A stretch of DNA of 64,000 bases from Isochrysis galbana (lineage: Eukaryota; Haptophyta; Isochrysidales; Isochrysidaceae). Under the pieces are notes generated by a model. It saw only the letters and a program-made list of their open reading frames with translations. It was not told the DNA's origin and made no database searches. Location of the stretch: contig CM030939.1 in the NCBI GenBank assembly GCA_018136815.1, positions 1,595,930-1,659,929 of the forward strand. Direction: 5' to 3'. A program made the position numbers and the translations under genes. Positions 30,328 to 39,384 of this stretch are shown here, in pieces. Position 1 is the stretch's first letter. Every line of letters begins with the position of its first letter.

Positions 30328-31130
30328 AAAAACTATTGTTATAGTTTGAACTATGGAGCGTGCCGCGACCGCTCCCGAGCCTCAGGCGACCCTCGCCACT
30401 GCGCCCCACCTGGGACGCCCCACGCCGCCCGAGGCGGCTCGTCAGAAAGCCCTCTCAAAGCCCATCCAGCCCATCCAAACCACACCCGCGCGAGCGCGCG
30501 GGGTGGCGAGCACTGGCACCGAACAGGTTGCCACCATGGCTCTGCGCATCATGCAGGGGGTCTTTGAGACCCCCTCCAACAGTGGGAAACCCTCCCACCC
30601 CAAGAGCACCTCATGTGGGAGGGCAGTTCAGCTGCCCTCCCATGGTGGAAACCTCTACCATCAGTGCACCCAACATGGGAGGGCACTTCACAACCATCAA
30701 TCTTCCACAGAGAGCACTCAATGCCTCTGTTTTCCAACATGTTGACACACTTCTCATCTTCACCCCACTCTTGTGGGCCACAAGTACCTACAACTCAGTG
30801 CCCTGCCTTGGGCCCTCTTTCAACACTTGACTCCCTCTCCCACTCCCCTTCACACTACAACCAACCCAAACAACACGAACCCCCTCGCCTTGTGTTTCAA
30901 GCACCAAAAATTTCAACTCAAGACACATGTTGATACACTTCTCGTCTTCGCCCCACTCTTGTGGGCCACAAGTACCTACAACTCAGTGCCCTGCCTTGGG
31001 CCCTCTTTCAACACTTCACTTCCTTTCCCACTCCCTCTTCCATCTACAACCAACCCAAGAAGCACAAACCCCCCGTCCTCTGTTTCAAGCACCAAAAATT
31101 TCGACTCAAGACAAGAGGGAGGACATGTCT
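30328..31130 (+). mobile_element. Dispersed element, MERA family, copy B
   Basis: AACTATTGTTATAGTT is followed by ATGGAGCG, opening a frame that starts MERAATAPEPQATL and continues with HGGNLYHQCTQHGRALH, shared with copy A at 6.0-7.0 kb. The 3' half contains a 188-bp tandem duplication (from about 30739): GTGGGCCACAAGTACCTACA occurs near 30773 and 30961. No enzymatic domain is visible in any frame. The shared 5' motif plus start peptide suggests a common promoter-start unit of a non-autonomous element or of a small protein family. Confidence 0.55.
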
Positions 31131-31480
31131 TGAGGCGGCGTCGCTGCCCATGCCTAGCGCAAGGGTATAGCGCCGCCACTCAGACATCTCCTTCCCCACA
31201 GCTCCTCTTTGAGGAGTTGCTCCTCACCCTCCCATTAGGCCCCCTTGCCTGCGAGACCAATACAGGATCCTGGCGTGGGGGGCTGTCTGAGTGTGGAGGG
31301 AGGGGCGCTCCGGCTAGCGCAGGTAGAAGGCTAGTGAAGAGCTGGGTGGCACAAGGGGGGAAGGGTGCTTGCGCTTGCCGCGGCAGGGAGTCCTGTCATG
31401 AGTGAGCGCTAGTCCCATTCCTTTGCCGCTTCGCGATCCATAAAAATTTGCTAAAAATAAAAAAAATAATAACCAAAATT

Positions 31481-31500
31481 TTGACGGAACGCGACTTCGG
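31481..31500. repeat. Dispersed repeat R-O, partial copy
   Basis: TTTTGACGGAACGCGACTTC. Longer copies with the preceding CCTGGCCCTC are at about 32150-32180 (+) and, inverted, at 18625-18655. Confidence 0.8.
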
Positions 31501-31624
31501 TGCTGCATTTCGATGGACGAGCAAGGAAGAAGAGGAAACGTTGGGTAGTAGGTGAGGAAGGGCAGGAGGAAGGGCAGGAAGGGCGCCCAATTTTTTTGTG
31601 GAAGAAACGTTAGAGGCGAGCACC

Positions 31625-31903
31625 ATGCCGATCTACCGTATCAGGAGCAAAAATGAGTACGACGTTATTGGGCTTAAAAAGGCGATACAAATATTTCTTC
31701 TTGTGTCTTTGGTTACCATCTTATTATCATTCGTCTTGACCGTGGTATTCTCGCAGCATTCAGAGTTGGACTTCGCCATAAAAACTGGAATCGGGCTGTC
31801 AGTGGGCGTCGCACTGACCTTTCTTGTCTTCTTTACGTTGTGGAAAACGAAAATGTGGCGTTTTAGCCTACCGAAGGGTAAGGTCCTCAGCTCAAAAGGG
31901 TAA
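31625..31903 (+). CDS. Small two-TM membrane protein ORF, unknown
   Basis: About 92 aa from the ATG opening MPIYRIRSKNEYDVIG; an in-frame upstream Met at 31598 would add nine residues. Two strong hydrophobic segments (IFLLVSLVTILLSFVLTVVF and GIGLSVGVALTFLVFFTLW) are separated by a polar loop, with a basic tail. The DNA at 31430-31900 is visibly more AT-rich than its neighbours, unlike the host genes here. It lies between copies of dispersed repeats (R-O on the left, R-P on the right), which hints that it travels with an element or came from elsewhere. No family recognised. Confidence 0.45.
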   Translation: MPIYRIRSKNEYDVIGLKKAIQIFLLVSLVTILLSFVLTVVFSQHSELDFAIKTGIGLSVGVALTFLVFFTLWKTKMWRFSLPKGKVLSSKG

Positions 31904-31934
31904 GAATGGCAAACTCTACACGCAGGCCGTCCTC

Positions 31935-32180
31935 GCATCACGGATCTCGCCACCCAAGATCAGCCAAGCGATATCAAAAAGAAGACTCAGCACGGATCTC
32001 GCATCACGAAGAAAACTCAGCACGCGTAGCTGGGGGTATAATAGACCAAAAAGAAAACAAATAACCTGACAATTGAGCCGGGGGGGAGGGGAACTGCGCC
32101 CAATGTGGGGTGTGTGTGTGTGTGTGTGTGTAAAAATAAAACAAATAACCTGGCCCTCTTTTGACGGAACGCGACTTCGA
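31935..32180. repeat. Repeats R-P copy 2, (TG)n and R-O copy
   Basis: 31935-32036 repeats the 30232-30293 blocks with an extra partial internal duplication. A (TG)n microsatellite lies at about 32107-32130. At 32150-32180 CCTGGCCCTC is followed by TTTTGACGGAACGCGACTTC. The flank to 32870 contains no recognisable gene. Confidence 0.7.
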
Positions 32181-32874
32181 GTGAACCCCTCGCGCGGGGA
32201 AACAAAGCCACCACGAGCGAAAGACAAGCCACCAATGGCGAGACATCCGCGACATAGCAAAAGTCTAACGGGCCACCCGGAGGCACAGGAGGAAGGCGAG
32301 AACAGACCACTAGGGGCCGGTGAACCCCGCCCAACCCAGCCCCCCCCCGCAACTTGGGCCCTTAAGTAGAGCACACGAGGGGAGTCGCCGCAAGGCGGGA
32401 AGTGAGAAGTGAGGGAGAGGAGGGGAAATGGGAAATGGGCGTGGCTACAATAGTTAACCCCACGGCCGCGCGCGAGGCGAGAATATTAACAGGTTTTTTT
32501 TTGTGAGACCGTGCGACGACGTGCGCCGTGCGAGTGCGAGAGTGCCACAACTCGTGCCGCCAGCACCGGCACTTGCGCGCTTCCCTCTATGCTTGCAGGA
32601 CTCCTGAGCTTGCACTTGTACGCAGTATTGCCGCGGGTGCACCGACGATGGCGCCTCACGCGGCGCGAGTGCTCGCATTGTAGGGCGCGCCTTCTCAGCA
32701 AAGTACTCATCCTGAAGTGCTGCGGACTCGCTCCCGCCAGACGAATTTGTGCGAAACACAAATAGAACTTCTCTCAAAATGGATTACAAAGGTGAACAAC
32801 AATCTGAGCGCGTCTTCAAGCAAGCGGCTTGCGGAAGGCGGGGCAAGAACGGTTCAGCCAATGTCGCGCTGATG

Positions 32875-33631
32875 TTAATGCGATGTCTTATTCAGATCGA
32901 CATGCTTAAGGATAGCAGCTGCTGCGTAGCCTTGGAAGTCGCAGTCCGATTTGGATTTCAGATAGTCGCGAGTGAAGTCGGGCGGAGGCACGTATCTATA
33001 CTCCATACTGTTGGTGGACTGATAGGGCATATCAACAAATCCAGGGTTGATTCTCTTGTGCAGCGCCTTTGAGGCAGCAACCTAATGGTGCGGAGGGAGC
33101 ATTGTCAGCCTTTAGCAGGACGTGATGCACAAAAGCCACCCGAGATTAAGATGGTCACTCCAATTCACAAACGGCCAAGGACAAGCCACACCAACCCGTG
33201 TGAGCAAGCAAATACGGACTCAGATTCTGGCGTCAATATCTGCCAAATGATCGTACTTTTAGTGTGCGAGGTGTCTTGTCATGCTACTAAAATGTGCAAA
33301 TGGATCCTTCAGCACGATCCAAACCATTCCGATGTGAGCACACCTTGTCTGGAGAGCGCTGTGGGACAGGCAAAGGCTCGATCGGGTCGGCATGGATCTT
33401 GGCGACCTTCTCCAAGATCCCGAGCTGCTTCCCCGTAAGCCCCTCCAGATGGCTGGGCGCCACTGATTCCCTCAGCACCTGGCTCACACTCAGCCTCTCT
33501 GCCTCGCGCTCAGCATGGACCAAGAAGGTCTGCGATGAGGGGGTGGGTGGGGGATGTCTTGTGGGAGCGGAAGGCGGGGACGCAGAGCGCAATGCGCCGC
33601 GTGCGGTATATCCCACCTCGTTGGTCGACAT
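32875..33631 (-). CDS. Two-exon small protein, 164 aa, unknown (possibly ciliary)
   Basis: Exon 1, 33631-33344, encodes 96 residues (MSTNEVGYTARGAL..., then a helix ILEKVAKIHADPIE). A GTGTGC donor and an ATTAG acceptor remove a 262-nt intron in phase 0. Exon 2, 33081-32875, encodes 68 residues rich in Tyr, Pro and Asn: INPGFVDMPYQSTNSMEYRY, then PPPDFTRDYL and a TAA stop. Neither exon matches a family I can name. The short PxxxDxP/NSMEYRY style resembles small flagellar microtubule-associated proteins, but that is only an impression. As for the other host genes, its start lies beside a GA tract. The exon pair was recognised from coding character and splice signals, not homology. Confidence 0.5.
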
Positions 33632-33652
33632 GTTGCAGCAGGGGTGGGGGGG

Positions 33653-33733
33653 GGAGGGGGGGGGGGGGGGGGAGAGAGAGAGAGAGAGAGAGGGAGGGAG
33701 GGAGGGAGAGAGGGAGGGAGGAAGGGAGAGAGG

Positions 33734-33828
<95 letters not shown>

Positions 33829-34155
33829 AAGAGAGAAGAAGAGAGAGAGAAGAAGAGCGAGCGAGAGAGAGAGAAGAGAGAGAAGAAGAAGGAACGAAGC
33901 GTCACGGCGGCGGCAGCGGTCGGTCGTCTCTGACCGCTCTCTCTCCTTTTCTTCCCTCTTCCTTCTCCCCCTCTCCCCCTCGTCCTCGGTTTCTCTCTCT
34001 CTCTCGCTTTCTCTCTCTCTCGCTTTCTCTCTCTTCTCTCTCCCTCTCTCTCCCTCTCTCTCCCTCTCTCTTCTCTCTCCCTCTCTCTCCCTCTCTCTCC
34101 CTCTCTCTTCTTTCTCCCTCTCTCCCGCTTTCTCTCTCTCGCCCTCCCTCCCCTC
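33653..34155. repeat. Back-to-back (GA)n and (CT)n tracts
   Basis: 33653-33900 is G-run then (GA)n. After a ~60-base unique spacer, 33960-34155 is (CT)n. Together they form an imperfect inverted repeat between a minus-strand gene (start 33631) and a plus-strand ORF (start 34359). Confidence 0.9.
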
Positions 34156-34358
34156 CTCCCCCTCTCCCCCCCGACGCCGCGGCTGCTCTCAATGAATCCG
34201 AAACCGACGAACGAACAGCCGGAGAACATGTCCTATTATTGTACTTTATCATATATTTATATTAAGAGCAGAGAGATTTAGAGTAGCACCGTTGTACATA
34301 TGTAGAGGCTAGAGCTTCGCAACGGGCAGCGCTTCGCAGCGAGCACGCGCCGGCGCCG

Positions 34359-35000
34359 ATGGCTCCAGGGGCCGCCAGGGTGCCTGTGGCGCCACCCAAA
34401 GGAGCCAAGGGAGCCTACACCAAGGCTGCCCACGATGCTGTAGCGGAGGAGCGGCTTGCGGTCCTCGAGGACGTCCGCCGAGCAGCGGAACATTGCAGAG
34501 CGACGGGCGAGAGCGCGCGGCGCGCAATACGCTCAGGCCAGTTCCCTCTGGCCACCGAAGGTAAAGTGCGCAAAGCTTTGAGCAAGAGCCCTGCGAGCGA
34601 TAAGGCGGTGCGTGACCACCACTGCCAGCTCCTTACCAACGCTGAGTGCATGCAGTTGCAGTTGGGCCACTGGCTCATCCAGCGTGCAGACACGCACGAG
34701 CCTTGCAACAGGCATGACATCTCTTTGAAGATTCGCGAGATGTTGCGGGCCCGCGCCGCCCACAACAAGGCCAAGAAGTATGGCTTAGGGAGCATCATCC
34801 TCAACAAGTCGGAGCTCGACCTAGTCAACCACGGAGGCGATCTAGCGCATCGGTTCTTCCAGCGCATTTACCCTTGGTGGCGTGCGCATGGTCTGAAGAT
34901 CGACGAGGGCATCTCCCGCGCGGAGGAGGAGCGGCGCTCTAGGAAGCGCACGGATAAGGTCGTTGTCGTATTCCATACGATGACAGACTTTTACTTCTAA
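34359..35000 (+). pseudogene. Truncated pogo-type transposase, N-terminal half
   Basis: A 213-aa frame. Its residues from about 85 onward align with the transposase at 24.7 kb: QLLTNAE, then IQRADTHEPCNRHDISLK versus LARADVHDPQNRHQISVK, FFQRIYPWWRAHG versus FFQRIYPWWRARG, and RAEEERRS versus RAEEEKRS. The first ~85 residues (a helical HTH-like region) are missing from the other copy. The frame stops shortly after RKRTDKVVV, before any catalytic Asp, so this copy cannot transpose DNA itself. It could be a relic or a domesticated DNA-binding remnant; the open frame across the whole remaining domain leaves that possible. Confidence 0.7.
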
Positions 35001-35003
35001 CCG

Positions 35004-36000
35004 GTGGTTTATTTTAAGCCTCAAGGTCTCGTCGGCGACATTCTACCCCTTCTCTTACTTTCTTTCGATGTCATCAAACAAACGTTCCACGACTGTCTTC
35101 CGTCTTCTCTTCATGCATCGGTTGTAGTCTTCCGTCTTCTCTTCGTATATCGGCGGTAGCTCCACCGCGAGGTCTGCTCTCGTTGTTCCGACTTCTCTGT
35201 TTCGCATGTCTGTGCGCCGATGAGTTGCCTTGGTGCCGACGCTTGACAGTCCGCCCTGAGTGTGGTTAGTTTTCGCCCTGTTTGGTTTAGTTCGTGTGTG
35301 TCTGTGTGACGAAGAACTTTTTGAGTCTCTGCGTTGTAGTCTCTCGTGTCTACCTTGGACCTAAGAAAAGCTCTCATTCCCCTTCTCTCTCTTCCTCTAG
35401 CTCGCTAGCTAGCCTCGGCCCTGCCCTCCAACGCCGCGCGTTGTGGGCCTCCGAACCTCCGTCTCTCTTCTCTCTTCTCGTCCCTCGCACTCGATGGTAG
35501 AAGCTGTCAGACCCGACTTTTACTATGACCTCTCAGACATATTCCCGCAAGCAACCACCGCTACGACTCCTTTACGGCCGCGTCAGCTGCCGGCTCGATC
35601 GAACGGCCCTCTGCCCACGAGCCAGTAGTCATCGCGTGTTCGACAAGCACAAATTCTGTCTTGGCGCCTACGACCGCGCCGTCCCATAATCCCGCTCCAC
35701 TTCTGCCCATGGAAACAGCGGGAACTTCTTTCGGGCCACAAGGGGTCCACTTCGTCGGAACCGGCGGCTCCGAGCCTCCGCAAGGTCCTTCTAACACGGC
35801 GGCGCCATCCGCCGCTCCGTCTGACGAGCCGCTGCTCGTGGATCCACTCCGCGATCGAACCGAGCTCACCTCTCTCGGGACCTCGGGCAGCCCGAGGCCC
35901 GACTCCCAAGTCCACCCGCTTGAAGACAGCGCGTGGGAACACGTAAGCCTCGGACTACAGAGTAAAATCCAGTGCCCTCGCGAGTCCTGCCTCGAGTCTC
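35004..36000 (+). other. LTR-like leader and Gag-like fragment, tentative
   Basis: 35095-35150 carries a direct repeat of TCTTCCGTCTTCTCTTC. Downstream, frames at 35494-35628 (YYDLSDIFPQATT) and 35629-36050 (TTAPSHNPAPLLPMETAG) are Pro/Ser/Thr-rich and in different frames, like a frameshifted gag start. No zinc knuckle or protease. Assignment rests on composition only. Confidence 0.25.
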
Positions 36001-36002
36001 GC

Positions 36003-36190
36003 GAGGCAGCGCCGAAGGACGCTGAAGGAAGCGCTGCGGGACAGCGCTGAAGGACGCAGAAGGACACTGAAGGACGCTGCAAGACGCGCTGCGGGACATC
36101 GCTGACGGACAGGGGGGGGGCGCTGAGAGACACTGGGAGACGCTGAGGGACGCTGGGGAACGCTGCGGGACGCGCTGGGGGACTTTCGCG
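36003..36190. repeat. Degenerate minisatellite
   Basis: Repeated words GAAGGACGCTGA and GCGCTGCGGGACA alternate across about 180 bases. Confidence 0.75.
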
Positions 36191-36730
36191 CGGGGGGTTG
36201 AGGGAAGAGAAGACGGCGCCTCAACGCGCGGACGCGGAAGAGAGCCGCCGTCTCGGCGCGCGGAGGGGGGGGAAGCGGCGGAGGAGGGGAAGGAAATCTG
36301 CGGAGGGGGGGGGAAGGCCGCCGTCTCGGCGCGCGGAGGGGGGAAGGGTCGCCGTCTCGGCGCGCGGAGGGGGGGGGGAACCGCGCGGAGGGGGGGGAAG
36401 GGAACGGCGGAGGGGGAGGGGAACAGCGGAGGGGAAGGGGAGGAGCGGAGGGGGGGGGGAGGGGAGGAGCGGAAGGGGGGGGGGAAGAAACTGCCGAGGG
36501 GGGTGAGATCGCAACACTGACCCAACCCTCCCTCACATTCACGTATTTTTCCCGGCCTGGCCCGGGAAAATCAGGGAGGGGAGAGAGGGGAGGGAGGAGA
36601 GTTGCGGAAGGAGGGGGAAACCGCGGAGGGGGGAATCACAATACTGACCCAATCCTCCCTCACATTCACGTATTTTTCCCGGCCTGGCCCGAGAAAATCA
36701 GGGAATGGAGAGAGGGGAAGAGGGGAACTG
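36190..36730. repeat. G-rich repeats and 127-bp tandem duplication
   Basis: CCGTCTCGGCGCGCGGAGGG recurs near 36244, 36322 and 36353 within a run of G-tracts. A 127-bp unit with ACTGACCCAA, CATTCACGTATTTTTCCCGG and GGGAAAATCAGGGA occurs at about 36516 and 36643. No gene. Confidence 0.75.
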
Positions 36731-36906
36731 TATCACAGGGTGTCTTGTGCCATTTGTGGTTCTATACCGTTAGTGTGCCTTGTGTGGCAGTGCCCCCTAG
36801 GTATCTTTTAATCATCTTGTCATGGCGTAGCGCGATGGCGGCGCGGCGCGCCGCTCTCTCACCGCCGCCGGGGCTCGCGCTGCGGGCTCCCGGCGATATG
36901 GAGCTC
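36731..36906 (+). mobile_element. TATCACAGGGTG element, single arm, copy 1
   Basis: Starts TATCACAGGGTGTCTTGTGC, contains CCCCCTAGGTATCTTTTAAT and GCGCGGCGCGCCGC, and ends at CGGCGATATGGAGCTCC. The same arm recurs at 37772, inverted up to 38170, and at 50176. Confidence 0.85.
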
Positions 36907-37771
36907 CCACCCAGGTAGAGGGGCAGGGCTGGGCTTGCTGAGCCGACTCTCGCGGACCGCCGCGAGCTGCGCGCGCTCGCGCAGTCGCTTTGGGCTGCAT
37001 GGCTGCATGGCGACGCATGGTGGCAAGCCCTCCCCTCTCCCTCTCTTTCTCCCCCTCTGGGAGAGCTGAGAGCTGGTCCCTCTGGGCCCCTTGCTCGGGA
37101 GGGGATGGATCTCATTGATCCTTGCTTGTTTGCACCCCTTGCCCGCATTGCCTCGCCTCGCTCGCGCGCGCTCGCGCGAGCTGCCCCTGTTGATCGCTGC
37201 TCGATCCATTCATTGCTGGGCGAGTGCCCCGTCTGGGTGAGTGCCCCTCTTTCTCTTTCTCTCCACCTCTCCCCCTTCCTTTTGTCTGGGAGAGTTGGGG
37301 TCCCGCTGGGCCTCTTTTTCGTTGCGCTGCCGTACTTTCTCTCTCCTCCCCTACTGGGAGGGTCGGTCCATCTGACCGGCTCGGCTGCGTTGTTGCACTG
37401 CCGTCCCTTCTCTCTCCTCCCCAACTGGCGGGAGGGTTGGTCCATCTGACCGGCTCGGCTGCGCCGTATTCTCTCTCTCTCCTCCCCCACTGGCAGGGTT
37501 TGTCACTTTAACTTTAACCTCGGCTGCACCGTTGTCTCTCTCCTCCCCGGCTGGGAGGGTCAGCCAAGGTCCTTCTCACCGCTCGGCTGCACCGCTGTCT
37601 CGTCTCTCTTCTCTCTCTCCTCCCCTACTGGGAGGAATTGTCCCTTTGGAAAGATTGGTCCTTTTTGTTGGCCAAGTTGCAACTTGCTTTTCCATCCACA
37701 TTTGACATTTGTTTGTGTTGAATTTGTGTAAGCGTCATTCGGATCCCATCCGTACTCCGCTTAGGAGGGGG
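36907..37771. repeat. Degenerate tandem repeat between element copies
   Basis: From about 37330 to 37650, CTCTCTCCTCCCC followed by ACTGGGAGGGT and CGGCTCGGCTGC recurs five or six times with spacing of roughly 55-85 bases. The remainder shows no recognisable gene. Confidence 0.6.
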
Positions 37772-38170
37772 TATCACAGGGTGTCTTGTGCCATTTGTGG
37801 TTCTATACCGTTAGTGTGCCTTGTGTGGCAGTGCCCCCTAGGTATCTTTTAATCATCTTGTCATGGCGTAGCGCGATGGCGGCGCGGCGCGCCGCTCTCA
37901 CACCGCCGCCGGGGCTCGCGCTGCGGGCTCCCGGCGATATGGAGCTCCATATCGCCGGGAGCCCGCAGCGCGAGCCCCGGCGGCGGTGTGAGAGCGGCGC
38001 TCCATATCGCCGGGAGCCCGCAGCGCGAGCCCCGGCGGCGGTGTGAGAGCGGCGCGCCGCGCCGCCATCGCGCTACGCCATGACAAGATGATTAAAAGAT
38101 ACCTAGGGGGCACTGCCACACAAGGCACACTAACGGTATAGAACCACAAATGGCACAAGACACCCTGTGA
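37772..38170. mobile_element. Complete palindromic MITE, 399 bp
   Basis: Left arm TATCACAGGGTG...GATATGGAGCTC (37772-37950) faces its near-exact inverse ending CACCCTGTGATGA. Two copies of a ~67-bp middle unit (ATATCGCCGGGAGCCCGCAG ... GTGTGAGAGCGGCGC) lie between. The left flank ends TA and the right flank begins TG, so a target duplication is not evident. Confidence 0.85.
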
Positions 38171-38870
38171 TGAACTGCAGAAGGGGGAGGGAACTGCAGA
38201 AGGGGAGGGAACTGCAGAAGGGGGGGGGGCAGTTCTGTTACCTGCATCTCTTACCTTAAACGCGTGGACAATTACCGTAACGGTAAAAATAAAACTCAAA
38301 TCTTCGAATTTCGAGACGAAAATCGGCGAACCAGGACTGGAGCCCACGGAGAATCCGAATCGGCACGCCTTGCGTGACCACGACGAACATAGAAGACGAT
38401 ATATAACGAAGAAGGAGCGCGCTCATGCCGAAATATTCACGCCGAGAGGCCTGAATACAACAACCCAGCACCGTACACCTCAGTGGTCTCTCGATGGGGC
38501 AGAGAGGGGCCTGTGAGGGAGCGCGCGCCCACATGCCTCCTGCTCATGAGCCCTCACAGTTGCAGTCCGTCGCCTCACTTCGACTCTATTACCTAAACGG
38601 AATATTTTTCGTAATACTGGAAGCGCCAATATTGGAGCTGCCCTTTTTTTGCCCCTTTGCTCATCTATTCGCGTGTAGATGGCCGACTATATGGAATGTA
38701 GGCCCACCCAGCTGTGACGAAGGATGTCCCTGAGACTCCCCTGAGAGCTGGGGGGCTGCTGGGGGTTGACGCTGTAGGGAGCGGTGGAGACTTCTCGAGG
38801 CGGAAGCGCCAATTTTGGCGCTTCGGCAGTAAGGAGTTAAAAAGCCCCTGTTTGACCGCCCCACTTCTCG
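38171..38870. other. No gene; small minisatellite
   Basis: GGAACTGCAGAAGGGG occurs three times at 38173-38225. A hairpin GCGCCAATTTTGGCGC lies near 38809. Nothing coding is recognised. Confidence 0.4.
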
Positions 38871-38879
38871 CGCCTCCCT

Positions 38880-38910
<31 letters not shown>

Positions 38911-39384
38911 ACTCTCGCTCTCTCTCCCACACTCCTCCTCCCTTTTCTTCTCTCTTCTCTCTCTCTCTCTCCTCCTCCTCTCCGCCCCCTCTGCTCCTCT
39001 CTCTCTCCCTCTCTCTCCCTCTCCCTCTCCCTCTCTCTCCCTCTCCCTCTCTCTCACACACTTCTCCTCCCTTTTCTAATCTCTTTTCACTCTCTCTCTC
39101 CTCCTCCTCTCCCCTCCCCTCTCCGCCCCCTCCTCTCCCTCTCTCTCTCGCACTCTCTCTCTCTCTCTCTCCCTCTCTAATTCTATCTCCCCCGCCGCTT
39201 CCCCCGCCGCCCGGCCGCCCTCTCTCCCCTTGCCCGCCCCGCCTTCCTCCTCTCCCCCCTCCCTCTCTCTCAGGCTCTCCCTCTCTCCCCTCTTCCTGTC
39301 TCCCCCCCCTCCTCTTCTTATCCTCCCTTCGCCCCCTTCTCTCTCCTTTCCTCCTTCCCTGCGCCCCTCCCCCCCACCTCCCCC
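38870..39384. repeat. (CT)n-rich tract upstream of the deaminase gene
   Basis: About 500 bases of nearly pure C/T ending at the ATG at 39385; likely promoter and 5' UTR. Confidence 0.85.
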
